64,000 nt of DNA from Emmonsiellopsis sp. PD_33. Its lineage: Eukaryota; Ascomycota; Eurotiomycetes; Onygenales; Ajellomycetaceae. The notes under the pieces were generated by a model. The model worked only from the letters and a program-made list of their open reading frames with translations, ran no database searches and was not told the DNA's origin. The DNA is taken from contig JANTQF010000041.1 of assembly GCA_032988165.1 (NCBI GenBank), forward strand, positions 62,001 through 126,000, written 5' to 3'. A program made the position numbers and the translations under genes. This document shows positions 1 to 12,371 of this stretch, one piece after another (position 1 is the first letter of the stretch; each line of letters opens with the position of its first letter).

Positions 1-340
1 GTTATTTAAAGCAGGAGGTGTAACCTCTATATTAATTTTATAGATGAGAGTAGGGAATCTTATATTTTATTACTAAAGCTAATAAATTTAATTTTTCATT
101 GTCAGGAATTAAAGCCAGAGCTTCAGAGATTCAATACTCTATTAAAATATATGAAGAAGCCATTGCATTGTGCTATTATTTAATTGTAGAGATAGAATAA
201 TAAAATTGTAGAGATTTTTGCATTGAGATGGCAGTTTTCATTGAGGTAGTAGATCCTCATATATGAGGGTCTGTATAGTATGTAATAGAAAATGTAGTTA
301 CATAAGTATAAGAGCTCAGTTACTCAGGTGGGTAAGATTT
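1..340. repeat. AT-rich CG-free flank, unidentified
   Basis: This stretch lies outside the left LTR of the copia element. It is AT-rich and I saw no CG dinucleotide, so it looks like RIP-mutated repeat DNA. A short plus-strand frame (about 100-175) can be read without stops but I do not recognise it. It ends in ATTT at 337-340, which matches ATTT just after the right LTR and may be the target duplication of the copia insertion. Confidence 0.4.
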
Positions 341-448
341 TGTGGGAAGGTTGAAGACTTTTGAATTGATCTCAGAGGTAAGAATCTATCTATCCTATGA
401 TCACATGATATGCTAAGCTAGATTGAGAATAGAGGCCTATAGCCAACA
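341..448 (-). repeat. copia 3' LTR (left copy)
   Basis: This is a 108-bp repeat with TG...CA termini. It differs from the right LTR at 11 positions, all transitions with no indel. At 8 of the 11 sites this copy carries the A or T state. Confidence 0.93.
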
Positions 449-460
449 CCCCCTCTTGAG
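449..460 (-). other. copia polypurine tract
   Basis: On the minus strand the 12 bases next to the 3' LTR read CTCAAGAGGGGG. This is a purine-rich tract at the place where plus-strand DNA priming is expected in an LTR retroelement. Confidence 0.8.
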
Positions 461-469
461 CTAAGCTGT

Positions 470-1290
470 GTGAAAAATGTGAGAAACATACTACTATTTG
501 ACATGAAAAACTCTTAGATACATGAATTTAATCAAGATACTTGCTTGTTTCCATCCTCCAGTGCTACCATGCCTAGTAAACCTAAGAAATGCTGAAATAA
601 GATGATCTCCAATGATTTGATGAGTCCATCTATAGCCATATCTGCAGTTAAGATGTACTTGATTGATATAATCTCATTTTTGAGCTGTGAATGTGAATAG
701 TGGAATCTCATATCAATATGCTTGCTGTGAGTGGTGATAGTGGTAACCTAAGCTAAATTGATAGTACTCTTATTGTCTGCAAAAATCAGTATAGAAGATA
801 TCAGGGTCTAATTGAGCTCTATCATGAGATTATGAATTTAGGTAGCCTCTCATATAGCCTTGCTTAGAGTAATATATTCAGCTTTATTTGAAGATAGGGA
901 GACACACAGCTGTTTAGCTGAACATCATAATATGGGTGCATTTACAAGTTTGAAAATGTACCTGGATGTCAATTTATAGTTGCCATTTAAAACCTCTGCC
1001 TAATCAGAATCTATATATCTAATGGGGAGGTAGGTAGCATTCAGAATGTCAATTTTCAAACCATTATCTTCTTTATAGAATAGGCTGAGATCTGTGGATC
1101 CCTTGAGGTAGTAAATGATGTGTAACAATGCCTTCTAGACTTTAGGGGTAGAGTTAGTGCTATATTGGCCAAGCAGAGATGCCAGACATGCAATATTAGG
1201 CCAAGTTTTAACTGCAAGATATTAGAGACACTCAATGTTATATTAATAATATTATTTTGTGAAATCTGCACTGCCATTTAGGACAGGATC
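470..1290 (-). pseudogene. copia RNase H domain, degenerate
   Basis: Minus-strand translation across stops gives the Ty1/copia RNase H signature. The run NKAEYITLSKAI is followed by ADNKSTINLA and then SKHIDMRFHY. The C-terminal stretch corresponds to the usual 'DI.TK.L....H..F...LGL' end of copia polyproteins. Several Trp codons have become TAG. The domain follows the reverse transcriptase and ends shortly before the polypurine tract, as expected. Confidence 0.85.
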
Positions 1291-1299
1291 ATCATCAAT

Positions 1300-2010
1300 G
1301 TGAAAAGACTTCTTTATAGGCATTTTAACTGTAATAGCATTGTTCAGGTAGAAATCTACTACCAAACACTCTATATAGTGATGGTGGGTTAATTTAATTC
1401 CTTTGAATATTTAATAAACCTTCATGCCCAGATATTTTATAGGCTTTTTCAAATCTTTAACCTTAAGTTTCTTACTGAGTTCCCCAACTAGCTAATTAGC
1501 ATTCTCTGAGACTTTAAATATAATATTCAAATCATTGATGTAAATCATCATATAAAGGTGGGGTTTAGATTTATGGAACCAGAGTGTAGGATCATAGGAG
1601 CTAACCTTGAAGCCTAATTGGATAAGAATTATAATAAGGTAATTATACCAGATCTTTACAGCAGAGTCTAATCTGTATAGACTTTCTTCCATAGTGTAGA
1701 TGAGTGTTTTTGTGGTTTCTAATTTAAATCCTATAGATTAATGTATGTAAATAGCTTTACCCAAGCAGCCATGCAGATATGCTAACATAATATCTACCTG
1801 GTAGAGAGTCCAACCATGCTTTGTGGTGACTATAAAAATAATATGATTTGATATATTAATTATAATGAGGATATAAGTCTCCTCTCTACTACTTTTTTTA
1901 AGTCAGTTTCTATAGATTATCTAACAAGATTTTTACAGGATTCCATCTGAATCTATATTTAGGTCTTCAGGATGATCTTTTTTAGCAAATATTCAGTAGC
2001 TTGATATAAT
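1300..2010 (-). pseudogene. copia reverse transcriptase domain, degenerate
   Basis: A 66-codon stretch (1,692-1,492) and its flanks match the RT domain of Ty1/copia, with LYRLDSAVKIWYNYL (family: LYGLKQ..R.WY) and GFKVSSYDPTLW. The catalytic box that should read Y-[VI]-D-D is YIND at about 1,535-1,546: the first Asp is Asn, a G-to-A change that would abolish activity. The domain continues past a stop into LGMKVY, typical of the connection to RNase H. Confidence 0.88.
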
Positions 2011-2199
2011 GAGATCACCAATGAGGACATCAGATCTTAGAATGAGATGTCATGTATTCTGATGTTTCAAGTTGAATATCTCATATTACATTGATTTATA
2101 CTAGTATTCTCTATTAGGCTGAGTAATTGCTTCTTTATATGATTTTAGCATACTACTAGTGACTAGGGATAAAATATAAGCTATAAAAGCTTGTACAGG

Positions 2200-2746
2200 C
2201 TCTAATCAATCTGAATTTTCAGGGGCATCATTACTTTCAATGATATAGACATGATTATTAGGAATCAGAATGTCAGTTTTTAGAGTAATAGTGAGTTCAG
2301 AATGAGTATCTTTCTCATTCTTAATAAATTAAATATTGCTGATGATGAGGATCTTATCTGAATCAGAATCTCAAAGTTAAAAAATAGATGTTCTATTAAA
2401 TCTAATAAGCTTATAAGCTCTAGTATAGGGGGAAAGCTTGTCATCTAGCTTCTGAGAACCATAAAGATGAGTAAAAACTTCACATTTAATATAATGAAAA
2501 TGGTGAACCTGTGGTGCTGCATCTGTAAGTATGCACCATAAAATTATATAAGAACTAGATATAATTGAATCTTTCATCTGAGGCTAAAATTTAGTGTTAT
2601 ATAGAATCATAGATGTAGGTGTGTTGTTGATTATAGCTACAACAGTCAATATGATATCTACTTAAAACTTCTTTAGTAAATCACTTTTGAAGAGAATAGT
2701 ATGAATATGTCTCATAAGAGTTTGGATTCTACATTCAGATACATCA
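2200..2746 (-). pseudogene. copia integrase, C-terminal half (split by Helitron)
   Basis: Minus-strand frames resemble the integrase core end and the linker of Ty1/copia. They run DDVSECRIQTL, then NNTPTSMILYNTKF (family: INR.PT), then the beta-rich tail with KCEVFTHLYGSQKLDDKLSP. The N-terminal half lies 6.5 kb away at 9,298-9,990. Joined at the Helitron ends the frame is continuous (see findings). Confidence 0.85.
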
Positions 2747-5700
2747 TCTCTCTCTTTAATTATAGAAACATGGGAAAATTCTTATAAAATGCACTGTTAT
2801 GTGCACCCCATTAAAAAATGGCCTGTAGTATCCTGCATTATAGTTATTCTGGCCCAATTTAGCTCTATATGCATCTCAGAGCTACCTTCCACCCTCTTTT
2901 CTTTTCTTTACATATATGTATGTTGTTTTCAATTCATCTATTTTTTTAAATTATACTCTATATTCTCTACCTACATTCTCTTACAGTTATTCTCTATGTC
3001 TTCAACAGTTCTAAGATGTGATGCTACTCAGATTGTAATATTTACTGCCCTTAAGATGCATTTAAACAGCCTTATTTGAATACATTGTACACTACATACT
3101 CTACATGCTATAAGCTGTGTCACTATTAGTAGCAGCCATTGATCAATATGATGGCTTCTATTGCTAACCTGCAGCTAGAGGTCTCATATTATGATACATG
3201 CCATCAGGACTGCCTGTCCCACCTGTTCTGCCCTGTGTCTGGCTAGTATTTGTTTAAAAACTGTGCTGACTGCTGCCTCCATAACTGTGAATGTAATTAT
3301 GAGGCTAAATGTAGATGTCTAGCAGCTGCTATACTAGTTACTTTCAATCCTTCTGAGTATGTTCTGAACCCTGCACCTGTTTCTCAAGCTCTACCATGTA
3401 TGCCTACCTCTGACCCCATCTCTGACCTCTGTCTGACTACCCCTCTCTTACTGCAGCTACCTACTTGTAGCTGCTGTCTGCCTCTATGAGCCTTTTATTC
3501 CTACCTATATTGTCTATGGCCTTTGGATTTTAATTGCATGGATGTTCTTTGCTCTGCCTGTAGTACCAAGCATTGAATGAATAAGTATGTAAGTGATTTA
3601 TTAAAGGCCCATTCTATATTCTCTGCCTACTATGCAGGTGGTAAGGTCAATTTACCCCCTGTCAGGGAACCCCCTCCAGAGTTACATGAGCTATATAATG
3701 ATGATTTGGTGGATATGAGACACTTCCAAAATCATATATATAACTATAATTTGGCTCTAGCATTCATGTTCATTAAATGTAAATAGGACCTATACTTAAA
3801 TGATCTACCTGCAGGCAGCTTTATCCCTTTCTAAATATAGGGTGAGCTCTGCCACCTGCAGGGGCTGTTGGAGCTGAAGACTGAGGAGGATACATATTTT
3901 ATGTAGAACTAAATTTATAACCTACAGTTCAGTGTGAGTATTATAAATAGTGTGGACTCCACTATATGTCCTGAAGTGTTTAATCATATTCATAATGTAT
4001 TGGTTGCAGTTGATTTTTCATCTTTTTAACTGTTTATACCCCTGCTGAGTTGATTGCTAACAGTTTATTTTACTTATATATAAGGTTAACCCTTTTATTT
4101 GTCTGTACTGATCCACCTGGGAGATCCTATAGAATAACCCCACTGTGTGTGTTAGTATAAACCCTGTTGTGCAGCTAGAGGTAGGCAATGACTATTACTG
4201 TAAGAACCTTCTGATGGTATCTGAGGTTGCTGTTGTTATATAGAACACCCCTGCTGACACCTATATACATTCTTGTGCTATTTATTTGATGCTGTGGTGG
4301 CCAGAGGTGACTCTAGAGCTTATCTGGATTGATGCCTGCAGTCTGTTATATCTTCCTTTACATTATATTTTGCTTTTCCTGTGGGGTGAGCTCAGCTAGC
4401 ATGTTGACATGCTCTGAACAGTTATTAATGCTGAGAGAGAAGTAATTAACAAGGAACTAAATAATACTGTAGATGATGTAGACAGCCATGATAGTAGTAG
4501 TCTGAGTCTGTATGATTAGTATGCCTATAATCTTTTTCAATGAAATGATGTGGATAATCTGTTATTTTAGTTTAGACATCTTTTTCAGCAGTATTTAATT
4601 GACACTTATATCAATGTTGATGAGTAATGGCTCAACTGGGTCTGTACTTACCAGGCTGAGCTCCATATGGATCAGTATAACAGCCTGTGTGATATCATAT
4701 AGGTGAATGATACTGACTGTAAGTATCTTAACTACTATGTCATACTGCCTGCAATGCATACAGGCAGTGAATATTATATGTATAAGCTATTTCAGGACTC
4801 CATGATAATTATTGCTAATTATGATTGTCCCAGTCTTTTCATTATATTTACTGCTAACTCTGGCTGGGAGGAAATCACCTGTGAGTTACTTCCTGATCAG
4901 ACTACTGTGAATTACCCAGATTTAGTTGTATGTGTTTTTGCAATGAAGATCATTTATTTTCTACATGCTCTTAGAGAAGGGATACTATTTGATAAGATGC
5001 TGGCTAGGATATAGATAATTAAATACTAAAAATATGAACTATCTCATATGCACCTATTAGTCTGACTTAAGAATAATGAATGGTTCATGTGGCTGAATAT
5101 GATTAATAAGGTTATATCTACTGAGCTACTAAGCCCTGTAGAGGACACAGACAGACTGGGTGATTTGATTTGTAAGCATATAATTCATGGATTGTGTGGT
5201 TTGGGTAACTCAAGTCCCTGCTGGCAGAATGATAAGTGCACTAAACAGTTTCTAAAGGTTTTTTAGCATGTTATAGTCATTGAGGAAGATAGCTATCCTC
5301 TGTATAGGTAGCAGGAAGATCTATTAATAACCTTCAAACATCAGATTAACAGCTAGAAGATTATAATTAACAACTGATAGATGGTTCCTTACAACTCCTA
5401 TCTCCTCTATATGTATAAGGCTTATATCAATGTAGAGGTTTGTGCAACCATTAAGGCTGTTAAGTATATAAATAAATATATATATAAAGGTCTAGACTAC
5501 ACTACCCTACAGATTATTAGATGCAATGATGAGATTGACCTGCAGCTGCATGGGTATTATATTAGTCTGACTGAGGCCATCTAGTGTATACTAGCTCTCT
5601 GCATGCATTAGAAGTTTCTATTCATAGAGATGTTGTCTATATACCTACTGAATCAATAAATGATCTACTTTACTGAGACCTAATAGAATGACTATGATGA

Positions 5701-8700
5701 GATTACTTGATATATAGATAACAGCCATTCAAAATTTATGACATTCTTTAAATACAACTATTTGAATATAGAGACTTAATAGTATCTCTATTCAGAGATG
5801 CCCCATTATTTCATTTGAAACAGCTATAATAAGAGGTGGAAGGAACAGACTAGAAGTTAGTTTATAGGCTATTTACTGCACTTCAGTCTGTATAATAATG
5901 AGATCTTCTACTTGCAACTGCTTCTCACTATTATATGGGGTCTGCATAGCTTTAAGGCACTTAGAATAGTTCATGGTGTATGCTATCCTACATTCTGTGC
6001 AGCCTGCTTGATCTTAGATCTTCTGAATGATAATAATGAGTGGAATCTTACATTTAAGTCTATTATCATATTCATAACTATCTACTAGATGTAGACATTA
6101 TTTACTACTACTTTGATTCATGAGGATGTTTCTGACCCTTCTGCACTCTAGATACATTTTCAACATGCTCTCTATGATAATCTCCCATATTAATTATACT
6201 AAATAGATTTAATCTGTATTAATATTCCTAATACTGAGCTACTCTATGACTATGATCTATATCTCCTTCAGTAGCTACTAAGTGAGTTTGATAAGACTCT
6301 TGCAGACTTTGACCTATCTATATATAGTCTCATCTGGGACATTCTTATTGATAATTAACTGCTGTATGAGGAGTAGAATTATGATATTATCAAGAAGATA
6401 GTTACTGTAGATGCTCTATAAGGGCAGTTGAATTCTGACCAGCTACATGCATATGATATTATTCTGGGTGAGATAGCTTAACAGCTCTCTTACTACTTTA
6501 TATAGGGTTTAGATGGCACTGGCAAAATATTTCTCTACCAGGCCCTTTATAGCCAACTATGTGTGAACAGTAAGATCATACTCTGCATGGTATCTTCTGA
6601 CATTACTATTATTCTATTGCTGTGTGGTAGAATTACTTACTCACATTTTGTCATTCCAATTAAATTGAATGCTACTTCTGTGTCCAGAGTGACAGTCTAT
6701 AGTGAACTGGATTATCTTTTGCAGAATATTAACTTAATCATCTAAGATAAGGCCTCTATGTAGCATTATTACTATATAGAGGTTATTAATAAATTGCTTA
6801 AGAATCTACATTCAGATGACTGCCTGTTTGGGGATGTTTCTTTTATCTTTAGTGGTAACTTTATGCAGATATTATCTATTATACTGTAAGGTAGTTATTC
6901 TTAGGTTGTTACAGCCTGCCTGCAGCACTCTCTCCTCTAGTGGCAGCTCAGTGTGCTGTATTTAACTGTGAATATGAGGCTGCAGGATGAGAGTGATAAT
7001 GCAATGTTTATATAGTGATTAAAGTAAATATCATACAATCTAGATTACATTAATTCTATAGAGCTCTCATCCTATATCTATTAGGTTGCTGATCTAGATG
7101 GCCTCTACAAGAGGATATTCTCTACTACTAAACTCTTTACAGCTACATTTTGCTCTGATTATTTTGAGAGTCATGCCATACTAACTGTATGTAACAGTGA
7201 TGTGCTCAAAATAAATCAAAGAGTTATGAATGTAATGCTGGGAGATGCCCAGACATTCTATATGATAGATCTTGCACATATGGATGATATTGCTAATAAT
7301 AGGGAGAAATACATCTATGAGTACCTAGCTGCAATCTACTGCTCAGCCCTGCTGCTGTCTATATTGTGGCTGAAGGTTGATATGTCTATCATGCTGCTGT
7401 GTAACCTCTGACTGTCTGAGGGTCTCTATAATAATACATACATGGTTGTTAAATGAATGATATTCTACCTACTAAAGGTCAGAATCATAACTAGTATATA
7501 TAAGAATTTTATTTATATTCTGCTGTGGATAGATCTATATGCTAATTTCTCTAAGTGCTCACTTAATATGATCTATTATTAGTTTTCAGTCCATCTATGT
7601 TTCATCATGATAGTCAACAAGTTTCAGGGGTAGTCTCTTTTAATTGTTGGTGTAGATCTTATGAACCCCATTTTCTCACATAGCTAGTTGTATATTACAC
7701 TCTCTCAGACTATAAATATTAGTAGACTCACTGTTCTATTTAATGAGGATGAGGGTGGTAAGACAATGAATGAGGTATATTTAGAGGTCTTATATTTTCT
7801 TGACTGACTTCATTTATTTTTACTTTTTCATTTTTTACTTTTATTAGTGTTTAATTCTTTGTTAGCTGTCTCCCTTGGGCCATTTTTGGGCATTTAATTG
7901 GATTGATTTGGACACATAAAGAACTAGGCATTTACACTAACTGCTAACTATTAAATTTTAAAAGAAGAAAAGGAAAAAAATAGCCTACTAGCCTACTCAC
8001 CCACCCACCTGGATCAGCTGTGCCACTCCCTATTTATTATTCAATTTATTTATAAGGGCTGCAATGGCCTAGCTGATAGATTACTAACTAAAATCTATTA
8101 TCTATAATAATTGTACCACCTCATCTTACTCCTACTGCAACTTGAATATCTTTATCTGTAGGTGTACTACCTTCAGCTTTAGCTCCCTCTGTGGCCTCAC
8201 TGTGTTATTATTGTTGCCTGCACCTAACCCCTCTATAAATCTGACCTGCTTAGATGCTCTGTTACTTGTGCTGCTTGGCTTACTACTTATAGCTTATTTA
8301 CTGCCTGTTTTTTTACTGTCTGTTTTTTTACTGTCTTTTGTGAACAGCCTGATTAGAGCTGGGGGAGGGGGGCCTGGCAGGATGAGGCTGACTGTGTGTG
8401 CATGTTTACTGGGGTTATAGTTTATTATAATTTGCATGTCAGAAATAGAATGATACTAACATCTACTTATAGGGACTTTTCATTACTCACCTGGCTGTAA
8501 AGTGCAGTATTTACCTAGTAAGTTGTAATGATAGTTGCAACACACTCCCTTAAAGTATTCATTAATGAATATATAACTAATGAATGACTTATATTTCTCT
8601 TGGCAGCTAATGCATGTAGGTTCATTCAGAATGCTCTTCCCCTACACTATAATTATTATAAGATTTATAGGCTAAATTCAGTTTAGTTTCACACCTTCAT

Positions 8701-9297
8701 TCAGCATGGTTAGAGCTGTTTCTAGCAGCTTATTAATCTTCTTGCAGGCCTTATTGTTATATGTGACAGACTACTAGTCTGTCTCCTGGGCCATGGTCAG
8801 TTTGTTATTATTAGTAGGAGCAGAGGTGATGATAGAAGCTTCTTCTGTCTGTTATTAACTATAGTTCTTTACTTCTAGATCATTTTTATTTGTTTTTAGA
8901 ACTCTATATACTTACATTCAGGCATTCTAGGCATTTTGTCTGGCAGGAGGTTGATAGTGGTGAACTGGAATATATAGTTATAGAGCTATAGCACTACTGT
9001 AGAGATATTATAGAGGATGAGATGACTACCTAGTAGGTAATTTATAACTATACTAGGCTGCAGTAACACTCTGCACAGCCATTCACCTACTCATTTAATT
9101 ACTCTTTATTTTCTATATAAAGGGGTTCATTCACTTCTACAGATCACATGCACTACTATTAGTAGCTATATATGCAGGTCATATGAATCTATATAGATCA
9201 CATGCACCTATAGATTTGACAGCTGCAAAGGCCTAAGGGACTAAATGGTATGTTGTGCAAGAATCATAAGTAAGTATAAGTAAGCAATTAAGGCTTG
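2747..9297 (+). mobile_element. Helitron nested in the copia integrase gene
   Basis: This 6,551-bp insert lies exactly between an A (2,746) and a T (9,298), the AT target of Helitrons. It starts with TC, as Helitron 5' ends do. The 3' end reads CTTG rather than canonical CTRR, and a short AAGC/GCTT stem lies just inside it. The ends share the 3-bp sequence TCT, so placement is ambiguous by up to 3 bp. Inside is a plus-strand Rep/helicase gene (next entry). From 7,806 to 9,297 I see no further gene, only AT-rich 3' sequence with a short CTGTTTTTTTA duplication near 8,300. Confidence 0.85.
3100..7805 (+). pseudogene. Helitron Rep/Pif1-like helicase, RIP-degenerate
   Basis: Plus-strand frames, broken by stops, follow the eukaryotic Helitron protein in order. 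First comes an N-terminal Cys-rich region and GGKVNLPPVREPPPELHELY (3,636-3,700). Next is the Helitron_like_N/Rep region with LFIIFTANSGWEEITCELLP (4,835-4,895). The HUH nuclease motif H-M-H at about 5,044-5,052 has both histidines kept. The Rep C-terminal part is MVPYNSYLLYMYKAYINVEV with conserved tyrosines. A Pif1-like helicase follows, with the Walker A region DGTGKIFLYQAL (6,510-6,545; GKT is GKI), the SS..I..LLL.GR.T.H box and the C-terminal SHSWLYITLS box, ending at a stop near 7,805. Single-strand replicative (rolling-circle) transposition is the known role of the family. Confidence 0.9.
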
Positions 9298-9990
9298 TCT
9301 TAATGAGGAGAATAAGATATAGTTGATTCTCAATGAATATTATTATCTATTATGAGCTTTTACATGCAGCTGAACTGAAAAATACCATTAATATCCATTT
9401 AAATATATATAGAAGGTATATACTTAAAATTACCTATAAATTTCATTTAGAGTTTGAAGTATTCAACAGCCTCATCTTTAAATTTAAGGAAATAAACTTA
9501 GTGATAATGAGTAGTATTGCATGTTATGAGCATTCAGTACTTAATACTCTAGTAAGACTTAAGAGGGTAATCTAATAGATCATTAAGTGTTTTATCTTCC
9601 CCTGTAAGATTAATATGGATTTTCTTAATGACTTGTAGTGATTGTGACATGGGAGTCTGTGAAAAGCAATGTATCATACTAGCCTTAATACACTTCTTGC
9701 AGAAGAATTAGATCTTTAGATTAGAAATTTAAATGCCTGATTTAAGATTCTTAGACATCATAATAATGATACTAGTGTGAATATGATCTAGATCTATATG
9801 CTATTCTATCAGAGTTTTGATGACAGGTGAGATCTCATCATTCACAGAAGTTAGACTATTCAAATTTGTGGTAGTCATAGTGAGCCTGATTTTCAGGTCA
9901 GAATATTTATATGATTTAGCTATATATAATATTATTCTATATGGGTAGAGTTGAGATCCTCCTCAGAGTCATGTTCTATAATCTTATAAA
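9298..9990 (-). pseudogene. copia integrase, N-terminal half (split by Helitron)
   Basis: Minus-strand frames show the CKKCIKASMIHCFS zinc-binding end and LQVIKKIHINLTGE (family: L..IH.DL.GP). The core follows with VYFLKFKDEAVEYFKL and DINGIFQF, then ESTISYSPH at the Helitron border. Conserved Trp codons appear as TAG, the expected outcome of G-to-A mutation of TGG. Confidence 0.87.
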
Positions 9991-10093
9991 TATTTTCTTA
10001 ATCAGAAGTTCAAACTATGTGAAAAATAATGCCATTTAGTGCTTTACAAATGAAATATGAAGGTATAGTGATAGAGAGTTCAAATTTAAAGCC

Positions 10094-10300
10094 TTAATCC
10101 TTCATCATAGTAAATAAAAGAAGATTAATAATTAGTTCTGAGATGTAGTGAACATTCTTAATAGTGATATCTCTACTATTAACATCTAAAATAATACTAC
10201 CTATCTTCTTAATATATTCCTTACTATCTGTGATAGTATTAATTGTGAGATCATCATTAAATGTGTGGATAAATGAAAAGGATTGGTGCTCACCTATCAT
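10094..10300 (-). pseudogene. copia protease region, degenerate
   Basis: The 68-codon frame resembles the copia protease and its C-terminal linker: NDDLTINTITDSKEYIKKIG, then ITIKNVHYISELIINLL (family: L.NVLYVPEL..NLLS). The active-site D-S/T-G-A lies upstream, where the frame is broken. It sits between gag and integrase, as in all Ty1/copia elements. Confidence 0.8.
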
Positions 10301-10439
10301 ATTAAATGAGATATAAATATTAAGATATTAAGGTTATAAGATAATATTATTTAATGTAGATGTAGAATAAGATCTACCACACTCTATACATATAATCATA
10401 ATATTTACTATACTAGGTTGATTTTTCATAAGATCCTTC

Positions 10440-11980
10440 TTCTCATCTTTCTTTTTTAGAGTATTAGAGCTTTTAGCCTTATCTTTCTTTTTCTTATTCT
10501 ATCTAGCCTTTACAGCTTTCCTATATTCAGCCAGTTTATCTGAGTTGAATTTAAAGTAGTCCTTCTTCTTATAATCATTCTTCTTGCAGTGAGTGTAGGT
10601 CTTCATCAGATCTCCTTTAGAGTTTATATTTATATTAGAATTTGAATTCATGGAGTTTATACTAGAATTATTTAAATTTTTTAGCTTTAGATCTTTAGTG
10701 GAGCAATTCATCAACTACTTCATTAAATTATCAATATTAATGTTGTTAATTATATTCTGATCAGTAGAGAAAAACTCATTCAGGCAAGTTTTAATAAAGA
10801 CTTTCTGAAAATCCTTGAGTCCCAGGAGGAAGAGGTCATGATAGATGTCTTCTAAATTATTGTATAATTCACAGTGGTAAGTGATAAGGTAGTGAAAATA
10901 GTGCTGATAGGGAAGATATTTAGAATCTTTAACCTTAAAATAAATTAACTCTCTAATAATATTTATATGTTCTTCTGCAAGAGAGACTGTATATTTAATG
11001 TTGATTTTCTTCTAAAGAGCTGCAGTATCATTCACTTCCAAACTACCTATAGTGGTGTGAATGTTACCAATAAGACTAGAGAGCATCTAGTAATATAATA
11101 CCTTTAAATGTATATGTCATTTCTCCCTATCTAGATGACTATCTACCAGAAGTTAGCATTAATTCTTCAATAAGATATTAGATCCACTAATCACCTCAAT
11201 ATCATTTAAAATACTAACTCTCCAATTTTTGTAGTTGGATTCATCAAATGTGATGACAGACTTAATGTTAAGGGTAGATTTGATTTCCTTTTAGAATTCA
11301 TAAAGTTTCTCCTTTATGAAATCCATAATAGATGAAGATGTAAATTGATGACTAGCATTCAAAAGAGTTTATATTATTATCATTATAATATTCTGAGTCA
11401 TTATGACTGGTTTATCTGGATCTCCACTGATGATGTTGAACTTACTGAGGCTTAAAATAATAAATAAATATTGAAATTTAAAATGATTATAAATTTCAGA
11501 TTGATTATAATCTTATTGATAATTTTTGAAATGTTTATATTTATATTCTCTGGCTACAGAGCATTTACATTCAGAATGTACAACTTGATCTTAAATTGAA
11601 TATTTAAATGTAGTTGTATTGATATTGATTCTGAATCTATTAAATGTAGAATGACTAATACTATAATAATATCTGAGATTATCATTTAATGTATGATGAT
11701 TTGGGCAAGATAAATGTTTCTACTAGAGAATATCTTCAGTTTCATTCATATCAGTTGATTTCAAAAGATCCTCTATATCTTTATAGAGGTCATTATCATC
11801 CTTCTGGGCAGGCATTTTTCCTTTAGATTTAGTGGATTGAGGTAATATAGACTGGGGAAGTTTGATGATATGAGGATTACTTCCTGAGAGTAATATTTAG
11901 AGGCTGCAGCTACTACTCATTGCAGTAGTAATATTAGGCCAGTTGAAGTTGAAAAAGAGATGTATTGAGAATGAATAACT
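10440..11980 (-). pseudogene. copia gag with zinc knuckle, degenerate
   Basis: Minus-strand frames across this stretch match a gag-like, low-complexity polar protein. The zinc knuckle lies at about 10,555-10,610 and reads THCKKNDYKKKDYFKF. Compared with the CX2CX4HX4C pattern, the first Cys, the His and the last Cys all appear as Tyr, and Gly as Asp, each explicable by one C-to-T or G-to-A change. No intact frame remains. Confidence 0.75.
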
Positions 11981-12146
11981 TAATGAGGTGTTTTGAATCT
12001 AATATTGAAATTAAAATAAAAGAGTGATTTGTGCAAAATAATGTGAAATCAAGTGGATTTTCTGTGCAATTTGCAGCAGTACTATCTGTAGATGTTTGTG
12101 AACCTCCCAGATGTTGATGTAGTGTTTTTCATTTAAAAAACACTAT

Positions 12147-12160
12147 ACTGGGTCATAACC
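12147..12160 (-). other. copia primer binding site, half-tRNA initiator-Met type
   Basis: Directly inside the 5' LTR the minus strand reads GGTTATGACCCAGT. The complement of the anticodon stem-loop of eukaryotic initiator tRNA-Met contains GGTTATGAGCCCAG, so the match is near perfect with one G missing. Drosophila copia and yeast Ty5 are known to prime from such an internal tRNA fragment. Confidence 0.7.
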
Positions 12161-12268
12161 TGTGAGAAGGTTGAAGACTCTTGAATTGATCTTGGAGGTG
12201 AGAATCTATCTATCCTATGATCACATGATACACTAAGCTAGATTGGGAATGGAGGCCTACGGCCAACA
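12161..12268 (-). repeat. copia 5' LTR (right copy)
   Basis: This 108-bp copy abuts the gene island. It still holds a CG at 12,260-12,261, where the left LTR has the mutated form, so it is the less mutated copy at its outer edge. Confidence 0.93.
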
Positions 12269-12371
12269 ATTTCTAGTGTTGGTTGTATTACTGGAATTTA
12301 CCAGGAACCGTATTATGCTTGTTACCGTAATATCGCTTAAATTGATCCACTGATTGATAAGATTCCACTCT

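Larger units (their letters stand above)
341..12268 (-). mobile_element. Ty1/copia LTR retrotransposon, RIP-inactivated, interrupted by a Helitron
   Basis: The element is bounded by two 108-bp direct repeats (341-448 and 12,161-12,268) with TG...CA ends. Read on the minus strand, the order is 5' LTR, primer binding site, gag with zinc knuckle, protease, integrase, reverse transcriptase, RNase H, polypurine tract, 3' LTR, which is the Ty1/copia order. Subtracting the nested Helitron leaves about 5.4 kb, a normal copia length. The 4-bp flanks ATTT (337-340 and 12,269-12,272) could be the target duplication, although 5 bp is usual for copia. All coding parts carry many stops and the element is dead. 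Its right edge lies 104 bp past the sidH stop codon. Confidence 0.93.

Noticed and set aside
8058..8110. tRNA-like A box (TGGCCTAGCTGATAGA) in the Helitron 3' part
   Set aside because: No matching B box or cloverleaf could be drawn, so a tRNA gene or SINE is not supported.
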